Shown piece by piece: positions 8,964-17,195 of a stretch of 64,000 bases of DNA. Positions within the stretch are counted from its first letter, which is position 1; each line of letters begins with the position of its first letter. The notes beneath the pieces were generated by a model. The model was not told the DNA's origin. It ran no database searches and worked only from the letters and a program-made list of their open reading frames with translations. The translations under genes and the position numbers were made by a program. Source of the stretch: Candidatus Micrarchaeia archaeon (GTDB taxonomy: Archaea; Micrarchaeota; Micrarchaeia; Anstonellales; JAHKLY01); NCBI GenBank assembly GCA_041653315.1, contig JBAZFO010000003.1:6531-70530 (forward strand), in the 5' to 3' direction.

Positions 8964-8991
8964 TAGGATAACCTTTAAATAAGTAATCCTA
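8964..8991 (+). promoter_or_regulatory. tRNA-Lys promoter with flanking inverted repeat
   Basis: A BRE/TATA-like ACCTTTAAATA (8971-8981) is framed by TAGGAT (8964-8969) and ATCCTA (8986-8991), an inverted repeat. The distance to the tRNA 5' end at 9014 is 33 bases, normal for archaeal promoters with a very short leader. Confidence 0.6.
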
Positions 8992-9013
8992 TCTTAATAT
9001 TTTATAATTTTTA

Positions 9014-9151
9014 GGGCTCGTAACTCAGCTTGGTAGAGTGGCTGGCTTTTAACCAGTAAGCCAAGGGTTCAATAACCTTTTTCTTTCTTGCAAGAAAGTA
9101 AAAGCTTAACCAAAAAGAAAGAAACTGGAAGAATAAATCCCTTCGGGCCCG
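9014..9151 (+). tRNA. tRNA-Lys(TTT) with a 64-nt intron in the T-loop
   Basis: The acceptor strands GGGCTCG and CGGGCCC pair, the anticodon loop is CTTTTAA, and the T-stem AAGGG/CCCTT is interrupted inside the loop after TTCAA. Removing 9073-9136 gives a normal 74-nt tRNA with loop TTCAAAT; CCA is not encoded. The intron begins TAACC, holds a pyrimidine arm and two purine arms around AAGCTTAACC, and ends GAATAA. The helix GTTC/GAAT with 3-base bulges AAT and AAA fits a bulge-helix-bulge site. It closely resembles the T-loop intron of tRNA-Ser at 57124-57185. A T-run follows as terminator. Confidence 0.9.
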
Positions 9152-9199
9152 TTTTTTACTTATAGGAATTGTTATAAAACTCTTTGGAGAGACTAATAT

Positions 9200-9799
9200 A
9201 TGGAAATAGAATTCAAAAATAAAGAAATACATCTTAAAAGAGATACCTCCGAATTAGATAAATTTGTATTTGAAACAGTAAAAATAGTAAAAAAACATAC
9301 AAAATATGTAATAATTAGTGGATATATTGCAATTCTTTTTGGTCGAGCAAGAGGAACAGAGGATATAGATATGTTTATTGAAAGAATTGATTTCAAAACT
9401 TTTGAAAAGATGTTTGATGATTTACTTGAAAATAATATGTGGTGTATAAACGGAAGTAATAAAAGAAAAATGTTTGATTTATTAGAAGATAATCTAGCAA
9501 TAAGATTTGCAAAAAAAGATACAGTTATCCCGAATTTTGAAATAAAATTTATAAAAGATATATATTCAAAATACTCTTTGGATAATAAAATAAAAGTAAT
9601 ACTTAATAAAGAAGAATTATATACTTCTTTACTAGAAATGCAAATACCTTATAAATTAAAATTAGGTTCTGAAAAAGATTTAGAAGATGCAACACATTTA
9701 TATGTTTTATTTGAAAAATATTTAGATATGCAAAAAATGAAGGAAATAGCAAAAATGCTAAAAGTGGATTTGGGTGTATTAAATGAGAGATTACAATGA
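9200..9799 (+). CDS. Nucleotidyltransferase-fold protein, probable toxin-antitoxin component
   Basis: A 199-residue protein. Residues about 35-60 read ISGYIAILFGRARGTEDIDMFIE, the glycine-rich helix followed by D-x-D of minimal nucleotidyltransferases; such proteins are often stand-alone members of toxin-antitoxin systems. GGAGAG lies 8 bases before the ATG. A 61-residue partner overlaps its end by 17 bases. The pair starts 49 bases after tRNA-Lys, a typical landing site for mobile modules. The target is unknown. Confidence 0.7.
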   Translation: MEIEFKNKEIHLKRDTSELDKFVFETVKIVKKHTKYVIISGYIAILFGRARGTEDIDMFIERIDFKTFEKMFDDLLENNMWCINGSNKRKMFDLLEDNLAIRFAKKDTVIPNFEIKFIKDIYSKYSLDNKIKVILNKEELYTSLLEMQIPYKLKLGSEKDLEDATHLYVLFEKYLDMQKMKEIAKMLKVDLGVLNERLQ

Positions 9800-9968
9800 A
9801 AAAAAACAAAGAATAGAATTTGTCAAAACTTGGGCAGAATATATTAAAAACACCCCAAACTCTATTTGGTCAAAACAATATGTGATGTTTATTAATAGCA
9901 TAATGAAATCTACTCTTCAAGATAAAGAAATTTATTTTAAAACACATAAAATAAATACTCAAAATTAA
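9783..9968 (+). CDS. Small partner protein of the nucleotidyltransferase (61 residues)
   Basis: It starts inside the preceding gene (17-base overlap) and reads MRDYNEKKQRIEFVKTWAEY, then KQYVMFINSIMKS. It is mostly helical and basic. The WAEYI and WSKQYVMFINS pieces recall small proteins found beside nucleotidyltransferase toxins, but I cannot place it in a family. The translational coupling is the strongest sign that it is real. Confidence 0.6.
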   Translation: MRDYNEKKQRIEFVKTWAEYIKNTPNSIWSKQYVMFINSIMKSTLQDKEIYFKTHKINTQN

Positions 9969-9979
9969 TTGGTGTAATT

Positions 9980-10645
9980 ATGAATAAAAAAATAATAAAA
10001 ATATTCCCAGGAGTATTTGAAATTGAAAGAAGAATTGCTACAAAGAATTTAATTAAAGGTAATCCTGTTTATGGAGAAATTATAAAAAAAATAGATAATG
10101 ATGAATATAGGTTTTGGGACCCTCATAGAAGTAAATTATGTGCTGCAATTAAAAGAGGAATAAAAGATATTTATATTAAAGAAGGAGATAAAGTATTATA
10201 TTTAGGGGCAGCAACTGGAACAACATCTTCTCATGTTGCAGATATTATAGGCCCTAAAGGAGTAGCTTACTGTGTTGAATTTGCACCTATTTCATTTAGG
10301 AAACTTATTCATGTATGCGAAAATAGAACAAATATGATCCCAATAATGGGAGATGCAAGGAAACCAGATATGTATACTGAAGTTGGAGAAGTAGATATTG
10401 TTTATGAGGATGTAGCACAACCAGATTTAGCAGAAATACTATTAACAAATTGCAGATATTTCTTAAAAAAAGGAGGATATGCAATGCTTGCTGTTAAATC
10501 ACAAAGTATTGATGTTACTAAAGATCCAAAACAAACATATGAAGAAACTATAAAAAAATTAGAAAAAGAACTAAAAATTGTTGAAACAATTATCTTAGAT
10601 CCATATGAAAAAGACCACCTGTTTATTGTAGCTCAAAAAATTTAA
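9980..10645 (+). CDS. flpA: Fibrillarin-like rRNA/tRNA 2'-O-methyltransferase
   Basis: A 221-residue protein of the usual archaeal length. It has the SAM-binding LYLGAATGTTSSHVADI (about residues 73-89), VYCVEF-like AYCVEFAP, and the catalytic region EDVAQPDL and AMLAVKSQS. Fibrillarin is the methyltransferase of C/D box RNPs, working with Nop5, L7Ae and a guide RNA. A GGTG signal lies upstream. A likely C/D guide RNA is encoded 0.8 kb away at 11474-11537. Nop5, usually adjacent in archaea, is not in this window. Confidence 0.95.
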   Translation: MNKKIIKIFPGVFEIERRIATKNLIKGNPVYGEIIKKIDNDEYRFWDPHRSKLCAAIKRGIKDIYIKEGDKVLYLGAATGTTSSHVADIIGPKGVAYCVEFAPISFRKLIHVCENRTNMIPIMGDARKPDMYTEVGEVDIVYEDVAQPDLAEILLTNCRYFLKKGGYAMLAVKSQSIDVTKDPKQTYEETIKKLEKELKIVETIILDPYEKDHLFIVAQKI

Positions 10646-11394
10646 TGACCAAAATATAATTTTACTGCATACATAAAACCTATTCCTATTAAAAACATTA
10701 AAAATACTAATATAGAACGTTTCGTATCTTTTTGTTTATGTAATTCTGGAATTAAATCTGAAGATGCGATATAAATAAAACCTCCTGCTGCAAATGGAAG
10801 TAAAAAGGAAGTAAAATTTGGAATATAAATATAAGTTAAGGCACCGATTAATGCACCTAACACTGCGGTTAATCCAGAAGCAAAATTAAATAATAATGCT
10901 TTTTTCTTTTTCCATCCCCCATATAATAAAATAGCAAAATCTCCTATTTCTTGAGGTATTTCATGCGCTATAATCGCTATTGTTGTTGTTATACCAAAAG
11001 GAACGCTTACAATAAATCCAGCAACTATTATTAAACCATCAATAAAATTATGAACTCCGTCTCCTATTAAACTCATATATGTAAATGAATGAACTTCACA
11101 TTCATGTTCATGACAATGGTGCCAAAATAAAAATTTCTCAATTAAAAAAAATAATGAAAAACCAATTAATACACAAAAAAATGGATCACAAGAAGATACT
11201 TCTAACGCTTCTGGTAATAAATGTAAAAAAGCTCCGCCCATTAAAGCGCCTGCTGAAAAAGCAACTAATAAAATAAGAATTTTTTTTAATTTATCTTCAT
11301 TTAAACTTAAAGTAATTACTCCTATAAAAGAAAGTAAACTTACAATAAATGCAGCACTTATTGAATATATTAAAACTTCATTCATTTTTATCAC
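10642..11394 (-). CDS. ZIP family metal ion transporter
   Basis: A 250-residue membrane protein with about eight hydrophobic segments. The metal-binding helices are visible: GDGVHNFIDGL (TM4) and AHEIPQEIGDFA (TM5), the signature H-x-x-x-D and H-E-x-x-x-E residues of ZIP carriers for zinc or iron. A His-rich loop (HHCHEHECEVHSF) between TM3 and TM4 probably binds metal. It converges on flpA with a 4-base overlap of the ends. Confidence 0.92.
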   Translation of the reverse strand: MIKMNEVLIYSISAAFIVSLLSFIGVITLSLNEDKLKKILILLVAFSAGALMGGAFLHLLPEALEVSSCDPFFCVLIGFSLFFLIEKFLFWHHCHEHECEVHSFTYMSLIGDGVHNFIDGLIIVAGFIVSVPFGITTTIAIIAHEIPQEIGDFAILLYGGWKKKKALLFNFASGLTAVLGALIGALTYIYIPNFTSFLLPFAAGGFIYIASSDLIPELHKQKDTKRSILVFLMFLIGIGFMYAVKLYFGH

Positions 11395-11442
11395 ATTAAA
11401 ATTTAATATAAAATTATCTCAGAATAAATTTATAAAACATAG

Positions 11443-11450
11443 CTTTATAA
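11443..11450 (+). promoter_or_regulatory. TATA box of the C/D sRNA gene
   Basis: TTTATAAA lies about 27 bases before the likely sRNA 5' end at 11474, the normal archaeal promoter distance, in a region with no other gene start at that spacing. Confidence 0.55.
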
Positions 11451-11473
11451 ACGAAAAACACGTATAATATTAT

Positions 11474-11537
11474 AGGCAATGAAGTCACCGTCCCAGTATG
11501 AGATTAACGATGATTACCGGAGTAGCTACTGAGCCCA
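11474..11537 (+). ncRNA. Candidate C/D box guide RNA
   Basis: About 63 nt long. A terminal stem GGC/GCC closes the molecule, box D CTGA (11529-11532) is perfect, C' is ACGATGA (one mismatch to RTGATGA) and box C is ATGAAGT, which is degenerate. D' is probably the ATGA before C'. The stretch before box D (TTACCGGAGTAGCTA) and before D' (TCACCGTCCCAG) would be the guides. A TATA box is correctly placed and T-rich sequence follows. The neighbouring fibrillarin gene fits. The weak box C is the main doubt. Confidence 0.5.
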
Positions 11538-11623
11538 TTATTATATTTTTTAATATTTTATACTCCATTACTTTTTTTACCAAAGTTATACTTTTATATA
11601 ACTTTCGTAATATAATATCTTCT

Positions 11624-12268
11624 ATGGAATTACCAATTGAGAAAAAATTAAAAAAACAAGTACATTTAGAAACTGCTATTTTACAAGATATAATAATGGA
11701 AAAACTCGTTTATTCCTTAGACTTAGTTCTTCATGGAGGAACTTCTATATGGCGAGTATATAAAGGAAATCGGTTTTCTGAAGATTTAGATTTTTATATG
11801 GAAAAATGGGAACCTGATAAAATAAAAGAAACTTTAAAAGAATTAGAAATTTTTGAAATGAAACTCAAAAAATTTAAAAAAACAAAAAATACTGTTTTTT
11901 CAGTAATTGAAAAAAACAATGTAATTGTAAAAGTAGAAGCTTCTAAAAAACACTGGAAATTTAAAGAAATGTTAGGAGAATATGAAAAAACAAATGGAAG
12001 TTATCTTCCTATTAGTACATTATCAGCAGAAGATTTATTCAAAGAAAAAACAAAAACATATTTAAATAGAAGATTGATAAGAGATATTTATGATATATAT
12101 TTCTTATTCCATCAGTGCGATTTTAAAAAAATAGAAAAAACAGGTAAAGAATTTATAAAAAATATCCCTTTCCCAAAAGATGAAGATGTTTTAAAATCAT
12201 TAATTTTAACAGGAAAAGTTCCAACATTTAATGAAATAAAACTAAAATTATTAAATTGGTTTAAATAG
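11624..12268 (+). CDS. AbiEii-like nucleotidyltransferase toxin
   Basis: A 214-residue protein from the ATG at 11624. I prefer this start to the ATG at 11498 because the longer form would run through the sRNA gene and because a TATA-like CTTTTATATAA lies about 30 bases before 11624. Residues about 24-50 contain LHGGTSIWRVYKGNRFSEDL, the GG-T-S and (S)ED-D signature of AbiEii/type IV toxins, which transfer nucleotides to RNA targets in known examples. The antitoxin-like gene follows after 8 bases, the reverse of the usual bacterial order. Confidence 0.85.
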   Translation: MELPIEKKLKKQVHLETAILQDIIMEKLVYSLDLVLHGGTSIWRVYKGNRFSEDLDFYMEKWEPDKIKETLKELEIFEMKLKKFKKTKNTVFSVIEKNNVIVKVEASKKHWKFKEMLGEYEKTNGSYLPISTLSAEDLFKEKTKTYLNRRLIRDIYDIYFLFHQCDFKKIEKTGKEFIKNIPFPKDEDVLKSLILTGKVPTFNEIKLKLLNWFK

Positions 12269-12276
12269 GTGAAATT

Positions 12277-12786
12277 ATGAAATATTCGTTAGAAATATTC
12301 AAATCAAAAAAATATCCTGTTTTTACGTTTAAAGATATTAAACAATTAAAAATACCTAAAAACTATGCAAAACAACTTATGTATAATAAAATAAAAAGAG
12401 GAGAAGTAAAAAGAATTAAAAAAGGGTATTATACTTTTCACGAAGATCCAATGATTGTAGTATTTGCATATGAACCAGCATATCTAGGATTAGAATCAGC
12501 ATTAAGTATACATAAGGTTTGGGATCAAAAAACTGTTCCTGTGATTATAACACAAAAAAACGTTAGACAGGGAATAAGAAAATTTAATAATACAAATTAT
12601 GTTGTTAAAAGAATAGCACCCTCTTTATTTACAGATTACACAACCATTAATTATTATGGGTTTTGGCTTCCTGTTTCAACTTTAGAAAAAACTTATGAAG
12701 ATATCAAATATTTTAATGAAAAAATAGATCCAAAAACTATGAGGAAATTAAAAAAACTAATTAAAAAAAATAAACTTAAAAAATAA
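12277..12786 (+). CDS. AbiEi-like antitoxin
   Basis: A 169-residue protein with an N-terminal winged-helix-like segment (FTFKDIKQLKIPKNYAKQLM), then KRIKKGYYTFHEDP and YLGLESALSIHKVWDQ, the typical AbiEi arrangement in which the N-terminal domain represses the operon and the C-terminal part neutralises the toxin. A GGTG ribosome binding site precedes it. It is presumably translated from the toxin mRNA. Confidence 0.8.
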   Translation: MKYSLEIFKSKKYPVFTFKDIKQLKIPKNYAKQLMYNKIKRGEVKRIKKGYYTFHEDPMIVVFAYEPAYLGLESALSIHKVWDQKTVPVIITQKNVRQGIRKFNNTNYVVKRIAPSLFTDYTTINYYGFWLPVSTLEKTYEDIKYFNEKIDPKTMRKLKKLIKKNKLKK

Positions 12787-12798
12787 GAAAAAAGAAGT

Positions 12799-13335
12799 TC
12801 AATCTTGTTGTTTCTTAATACCATCTAACAACGCAACCAACTGGTTCTTTATTACCAAATCTAATAATTCTCTTTGACTTGCATGTGCCACCACCATAAC
12901 ATGTTCATCAGATCCCGGCATTGGATATAACGAAATTAAAAATTCTAACACTTCTTTTTTATTTCTAGAACTTAGTTTTTTGACTAAATATTTTAATAAA
13001 TTATTTACATTAATATCTTTTTTTTCAATATATGTTGAGTTTAAATCACTTATTTCATTTAAATCTATATGTATATCAAATGGGCGACCTTTGATTTTAA
13101 TAACAAAATCTGGTGAGTTGTTTTCTAAAAATTTTGAAATTATAAATTCCACTGCTTTTTTTCTTTTATTATAATCCATGTCTTGAATTGAATCTAGAAA
13201 TGTACCTAACAACGTTATTTTTGGAGTTTTTTCAGATAAACCTGAAATTGGAAAGTTTCTTCCTATGCTGTCGCTTCCTCCTTTAGCTTCTGTATTAGAA
13301 TCTCCTTTAATTATATGTTCTTTAAATTTTAACAT
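12799..13335 (-). CDS. Hypothetical protein, 178 residues
   Basis: It starts MLKFKEHIIKGDSNTEAKG with a GGAGAGG signal upstream. The first 40 residues look disordered; the rest is predicted helical with a pattern of EFIISKFLENN and EVLEFLISLYPM. No membrane segment or known motif is seen. I do not recognise the family. It converges on the AbiE-like pair. Confidence 0.5.
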   Translation of the reverse strand: MLKFKEHIIKGDSNTEAKGGSDSIGRNFPISGLSEKTPKITLLGTFLDSIQDMDYNKRKKAVEFIISKFLENNSPDFVIKIKGRPFDIHIDLNEISDLNSTYIEKKDINVNNLLKYLVKKLSSRNKKEVLEFLISLYPMPGSDEHVMVVAHASQRELLDLVIKNQLVALLDGIKKQQD

Positions 13336-13446
13336 TATACCTCTCCTCCCCTTTATTTTATATATTATTTTATGTGTTTTTTCTTTATAAATGTTTCTAT
13401 TAATGTATGACTATGTTAATACTACTATATTATTTTAACTGCCTTT

Positions 13447-13532
13447 TTAAATCTTTAACTGTTTTAGCGCTATTTATTATATCCTTATCCTGCGCCCAGC
13501 CTTTTCGCGCTGTTCCTATTCCTAATTCAATA
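13447..13532 (-). repeat. 86-bp copy of the polX 3' end (left boundary of the gdhA unit)
   Basis: Identical to 14899-14984 over 86 bp, offset exactly 1,452 bp. Read on the reverse strand it encodes the end of PolX (IELGIGTARKGWAQ ... KTVKDL) and continues in frame to KRQLK and a stop, so it looks like the original polX terminus, cut off from the gene by the gdhA insertion. The flanks 13336-13446 and 13533-13664 are AT-rich; the latter has a TATA-like TATAAATC for gdhA. Confidence 0.95.
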
Positions 13533-13664
13533 TAACTACTAAACTTACAAATAATACATACATTGCTTCTAAAAACATAGGTGTATAAATCTTTTGTGTG
13601 TAATAATATCCTTCTTTATTAATTATCCCCTAAAAAATTCTATTAAAATCTGAAAGGTGATTAA

Positions 13665-14882
13665 ATGAGTGTTTTTGAAAATAATATAAAAAGATTAGAA
13701 AATTTAAAAGATATAATACCAATAACAAAAAAAGAAATGGAAATTTTAACTAATCCTAAAAAAGTGCTTAAAGGAAAGATAAAAATAAAGGACAAAGAAT
13801 ACGAAGCGTATAGAATAATATTTAATGATTCATTAGGTCCTGGAAAAGGTGGAATAAGGTTTCATCCAAAAGTAAATGAAGATGAGGTAAACTCATTGGC
13901 TTTTTGGATGGCTTTAAAAAACTCATTAGTTGGATTACCTTATGGCGGAGCTAAAGGAGGAGTAAATATTGATCCTAAACAATTAACACAAAAAGAATTA
14001 GAAGAAGTAAGCAGACAATATATGCAATTATTTTATGAAAACTTTGGACAAAATAAAGATATTCCTGCACCAGATGTTAATACTAATTCTCAAATAATGG
14101 CTTGGATGCTTGATGAATATGAAAAAATTAAAAATAAACATGAATTCTCAATGATAACTGGAAAACCTATTGAATTAGGTGGGTGTGAATTAAGAGCAGG
14201 AGCAACAGGACAAGGAGGAGCAATTGTTTTAGATAATATAATAAAAAAATTGGGAAAAAATCCAGATGAAACTACCGTTGCTATTCAAGGCTTTGGAAAT
14301 GTTGGATTATATCTAGCTAAATTTTTATTTGAACGAGAGTATAAGATAATTGCAATTAGTGATATTTCTGGAATGGTCTATGATAAAGAAGGTTTAAACA
14401 TAAATAATTTAATCAATGATATGAAAGGAAAAGAATATCTAAAAGACTGCGGAATGGAAATAAAAGATAAAGAAGAATTATTATATTTAGAATGCGATGT
14501 TTTAGCGCCTTCTGCTTTAGAAAATCAAATAACAAAAGAAAACGCAGATAAAGTAAAGGCAAAGATAATTTTGGAAATGGCAAATGGCCCAATAACTTCA
14601 GAAGCAGATGAAATTTTAAATAAAAATGATATTTTAATTATACCTGATATTTTAGCAAATTCAGGAGGGGTTATTGTAAGTTATTTTGAATGGGTTCAAA
14701 ATAAATTAGGTAATTTCTTTGAAATGGAAGATTTAGAAAGAAAATTAGAATGTATATTAAACAAAACAACAGATAAAGTATTTAATCAAGAATTAAAAGA
14801 CAAATATAATTTAAGAACAGTTGCTTATGCGCTTGCTATAAAAAGAATTTTAGATGCAGAAAAACTAAGAGGCAACTGCTAA
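13665..14882 (+). CDS. gdhA: Glutamate (Glu/Leu family) dehydrogenase
   Basis: A 405-residue enzyme that interconverts glutamate with 2-oxoglutarate and ammonia. It has GPGKGGIRFHP (about 54-64), the catalytic lysine region PYGGAKGGVNIDP (about 95-107), APDVNT, and the nucleotide-binding AIQGFGNVGLYLA (about 207-219). AAAGGTGATTAAATG gives an unambiguous start. The whole gene lies between two 86-bp direct repeats of polX, and its stop overlaps the new polX stop, so it was probably inserted here as a unit. Confidence 0.95.
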   Translation: MSVFENNIKRLENLKDIIPITKKEMEILTNPKKVLKGKIKIKDKEYEAYRIIFNDSLGPGKGGIRFHPKVNEDEVNSLAFWMALKNSLVGLPYGGAKGGVNIDPKQLTQKELEEVSRQYMQLFYENFGQNKDIPAPDVNTNSQIMAWMLDEYEKIKNKHEFSMITGKPIELGGCELRAGATGQGGAIVLDNIIKKLGKNPDETTVAIQGFGNVGLYLAKFLFEREYKIIAISDISGMVYDKEGLNINNLINDMKGKEYLKDCGMEIKDKEELLYLECDVLAPSALENQITKENADKVKAKIILEMANGPITSEADEILNKNDILIIPDILANSGGVIVSYFEWVQNKLGNFFEMEDLERKLECILNKTTDKVFNQELKDKYNLRTVAYALAIKRILDAEKLRGNC

Positions 14883-16585
14883 TTTTTTATTTTTTTTATT
14901 AAATCTTTAACTGTTTTAGCGCTATTTATTATATCCTTATCCTGCGCCCAGCCTTTTCGCGCTGTTCCTATTCCTAATTCAATAAATCTTAGATGATCAA
15001 TTGAATGTGAATCTGTTCCTATTGATAATTGTACTCCTTTTTGTATTGCGCGCCTTATATTATCTGCGCTTAAATCTAATCTATCCATATAACAATCTAT
15101 TTCTAATGTGGTATTTGTTTGTTTTGCTTTTTCAAATATCTCATCTAAATTTAAATTATATCCATCTCTTTTACCTATAACTCTTCCTGTTGGATGTGCT
15201 ATTATATCAACATTTTCATTTTCCATAGCATTCATTATTCTTTTAGTCATGTCTTTTTCAGACATTTTAAAATTGGAGTGAACTGCACCTAAAACAATAT
15301 CTAATTCTTTTAAAATATTATCAGGAACATCAATTGAACCATCTTTTCTTATGTTTGCTTCAACTCCTTTTAATACTGTTATTCCATTTACTTCTTTATT
15401 TACTTTATCTATTTCTTTTGCTTGTTTTTCAAAATCAATTTCTTTTAATCCTTGAGCAATTACTAAATCAGCTAATGAATGGTCTGTTATAAGAATATAT
15501 TTATGGCCTAATTTTTTAGCTGCTAGAGCCATTTCTTTAATTGAATTTGAACCATCACTCCAAGTAGAATGCATTTGTAAATCTCCATATACTTTTGAAA
15601 TTAAATTAGGTATTTTATTTTTTTCAGCTAATTCAATTTCTCCATTATTTTCTCTTAATTCTGGGGGAACATATTGTAAATTTAATTTTGAATAAACTTC
15701 TTTTTCTGTTTTTCCTGCTTCTTGTTTTTTATCTTTAAAAAGTCCGTATTCATTTAATTTCAATTTATTTTTCATTGCTATTCTTCTTAAAGCAATATTA
15801 TGTTCTTTTGAACCCGTAAAATACATCATTGCTGAACCAAATTCATTTTCATTAAATATTCTAAAATCACAATCAATTCCTATATTCAAAAAAGCAGTGC
15901 TTTTTAATTTTCCTTTTGATTTTATTTTTTCAATATATTTTAAAGATGTAAATTTATCCATTGCTTTTTGTGGATTATCTGAAACAACCAAAATATCTAT
16001 ATCTCCAATAGTTTCTTTCATTCTTCTTAATGAACCTACAAGTTCTATTTGTTTTATTGATTTTTCTTTTTTTAACTCACTTTTTATTTCATTTGCTATA
16101 GGTAAAACATAACCTAATAACTGCCTTCCTTTTATTCTTGAAAGCATTTGTATCCCATTTAATATTTCTTCTTCTGATTTTTCTCCAAAACCATCTAATT
16201 CTTTTATTTTATTATTTTTAACTGCTTTTTCTAATTCATTTAAATTTGTTATATTTAATTTTTCATATAAAATCTTTATTTTTTTAGGACCTAATGAAGG
16301 AATTCTTTTTAAAGAATCAAAATCAACAGGAATTTCTTTTTTTAATCTTTCATATGTTCCTATTTTTCCTGTTTCTAAATATTCTATTATTTTCTCTTTT
16401 GTTGATTTTCCAACTCCTGAAATTGAATCTAATCTTTTTTCTTTATATAATATTTCAATATCTTCTTGGAGCATTTCTATTGAAGTTGCAGCATTTCTAT
16501 ATGCTCTTGGGCTCCAATCAACTCCTTTTAATTCTAATAAATCAGCAATTTTATAAAATATATTAGCTATTTCTTGATTTTTCAT
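14879..16585 (-). CDS. polX: Family X DNA polymerase with C-terminal PHP domain
   Basis: A 568-residue protein. The N-terminal 8-kDa/helix-hairpin-helix part has SISGVGKSTKEKI and RIPSLGPKKIKILYEKL; the polymerase core has VGSLRRMKETIGDIDILV with the catalytic aspartates; the C-terminal PHP phosphoesterase starts DLQMHSTWSDGSNSI and contains ITDHS, HPTGR and GTDSHS. PolX fills short gaps in base excision repair, and the PHP domain trims ends. The last residues are altered by the gdhA junction, beyond the PHP core. Confidence 0.95.
   Translation of the reverse strand: MKNQEIANIFYKIADLLELKGVDWSPRAYRNAATSIEMLQEDIEILYKEKRLDSISGVGKSTKEKIIEYLETGKIGTYERLKKEIPVDFDSLKRIPSLGPKKIKILYEKLNITNLNELEKAVKNNKIKELDGFGEKSEEEILNGIQMLSRIKGRQLLGYVLPIANEIKSELKKEKSIKQIELVGSLRRMKETIGDIDILVVSDNPQKAMDKFTSLKYIEKIKSKGKLKSTAFLNIGIDCDFRIFNENEFGSAMMYFTGSKEHNIALRRIAMKNKLKLNEYGLFKDKKQEAGKTEKEVYSKLNLQYVPPELRENNGEIELAEKNKIPNLISKVYGDLQMHSTWSDGSNSIKEMALAAKKLGHKYILITDHSLADLVIAQGLKEIDFEKQAKEIDKVNKEVNGITVLKGVEANIRKDGSIDVPDNILKELDIVLGAVHSNFKMSEKDMTKRIMNAMENENVDIIAHPTGRVIGKRDGYNLNLDEIFEKAKQTNTTLEIDCYMDRLDLSADNIRRAIQKGVQLSIGTDSHSIDHLRFIELGIGTARKGWAQDKDIINSAKTVKDLIKKIKN
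14899..14984 (-). repeat. 86-bp direct repeat inside the polX 3' end (right boundary of the gdhA unit)
   Basis: Perfect copy of 13447-13532, here within intact polX. After the repeat the polX frame ends IKKIKN and stop, different from the KRQLK end at the left copy, as if the incoming unit carried a replacement 3' end. Confidence 0.95.
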
Positions 16586-16675
16586 ATAAAACTAACATAC
16601 GTAATGTTTAAATTAATTTTATAAATATTTCAAATCTATAGAAAGCTATATAAACATATAGAATAATATAACATT

Positions 16676-16891
16676 ATGACAAATACAACAATTATGATTG
16701 ATTTAGAAATAAAATCTGCATTGGATTCTCTTAAAATACATCATAGAGAATCATATAAAGAAATTATTGAAAAACTTATTAATTTTTATTTAGATGAAAA
16801 AAAATTGAAAAATTTTGTAGATGAAGCACAAAAAGAAAAAATAAAGGAGCTTTGGGATAATGAATGGGATGAAATCTGGAACACAGCTTAA
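16676..16891 (+). CDS. Ribbon-helix-helix-type antitoxin
   Basis: A 71-residue protein, MTNTTIMIDLEIKSALDSLK then YKEIIEKLINFYL, a short beta strand followed by two helices as in ribbon-helix-helix proteins, with an acidic Trp-rich tail (ELWDNEWDEIWNTA) suited to toxin binding. It overlaps the MazF-like gene by 32 bases. A TATA-like TATAGAAAG/TATATAAAC region lies 20-40 bases upstream, fitting a leaderless start. Confidence 0.75.
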   Translation: MTNTTIMIDLEIKSALDSLKIHHRESYKEIIEKLINFYLDEKKLKNFVDEAQKEKIKELWDNEWDEIWNTA

Positions 16892-17186
16892 ATTTGGAGA
16901 TATAATATTAGCTGAAATACCTTTTGTTGAAATTAATGAAGTTAAAAAAAGACCTGCTTTGGTCCTATTCGAAGAACATAATAATGTAATTTTAATGGGC
17001 ATAACAAGCAATCCACTAATGAAAGGAATTCAAATAACTAAAAAAGAGGGTGCTTTAACAAACAGCATTATTAAATTAAATTATATATTTACAATTGATA
17101 AAAATAAAATTATTAAAAAACTCTTTTCTTTATCTAAAAATAAAAAAGATTTAATTTCTAGAGAATTTATTAAAAAAATAAAATAA
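16860..17186 (+). CDS. MazF/PemK-like endoribonuclease toxin
   Basis: A 108-residue protein. After a short N-terminus it reads KFGDIILAEIPFVEINEVKKRPALVL, the hallmark of MazF/PemK toxins (G-D-I... then K-R-P-A-L-V-L), followed by MGITSNP. It would cleave mRNA at short motifs. The start overlaps the antitoxin; an alternative ATG is 9 bases further. A hairpin (AAGAGGA/TCCTCTT) at about 17183-17203 may end transcription from both sides. Confidence 0.88.
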   Translation: MNGMKSGTQLKFGDIILAEIPFVEINEVKKRPALVLFEEHNNVILMGITSNPLMKGIQITKKEGALTNSIIKLNYIFTIDKNKIIKKLFSLSKNKKDLISREFIKKIK

Positions 17187-17195
17187 AAGAGGATG

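Noticed and set aside
9011..9232. A 73-residue reverse open frame
   Set aside because: It is antisense to tRNA-Lys and its intron.
11498..11623. N-terminal extension of the AbiEii-like toxin
   Set aside because: It overlaps the candidate sRNA and its T-rich tail; a TATA box is placed for the ATG at 11624.
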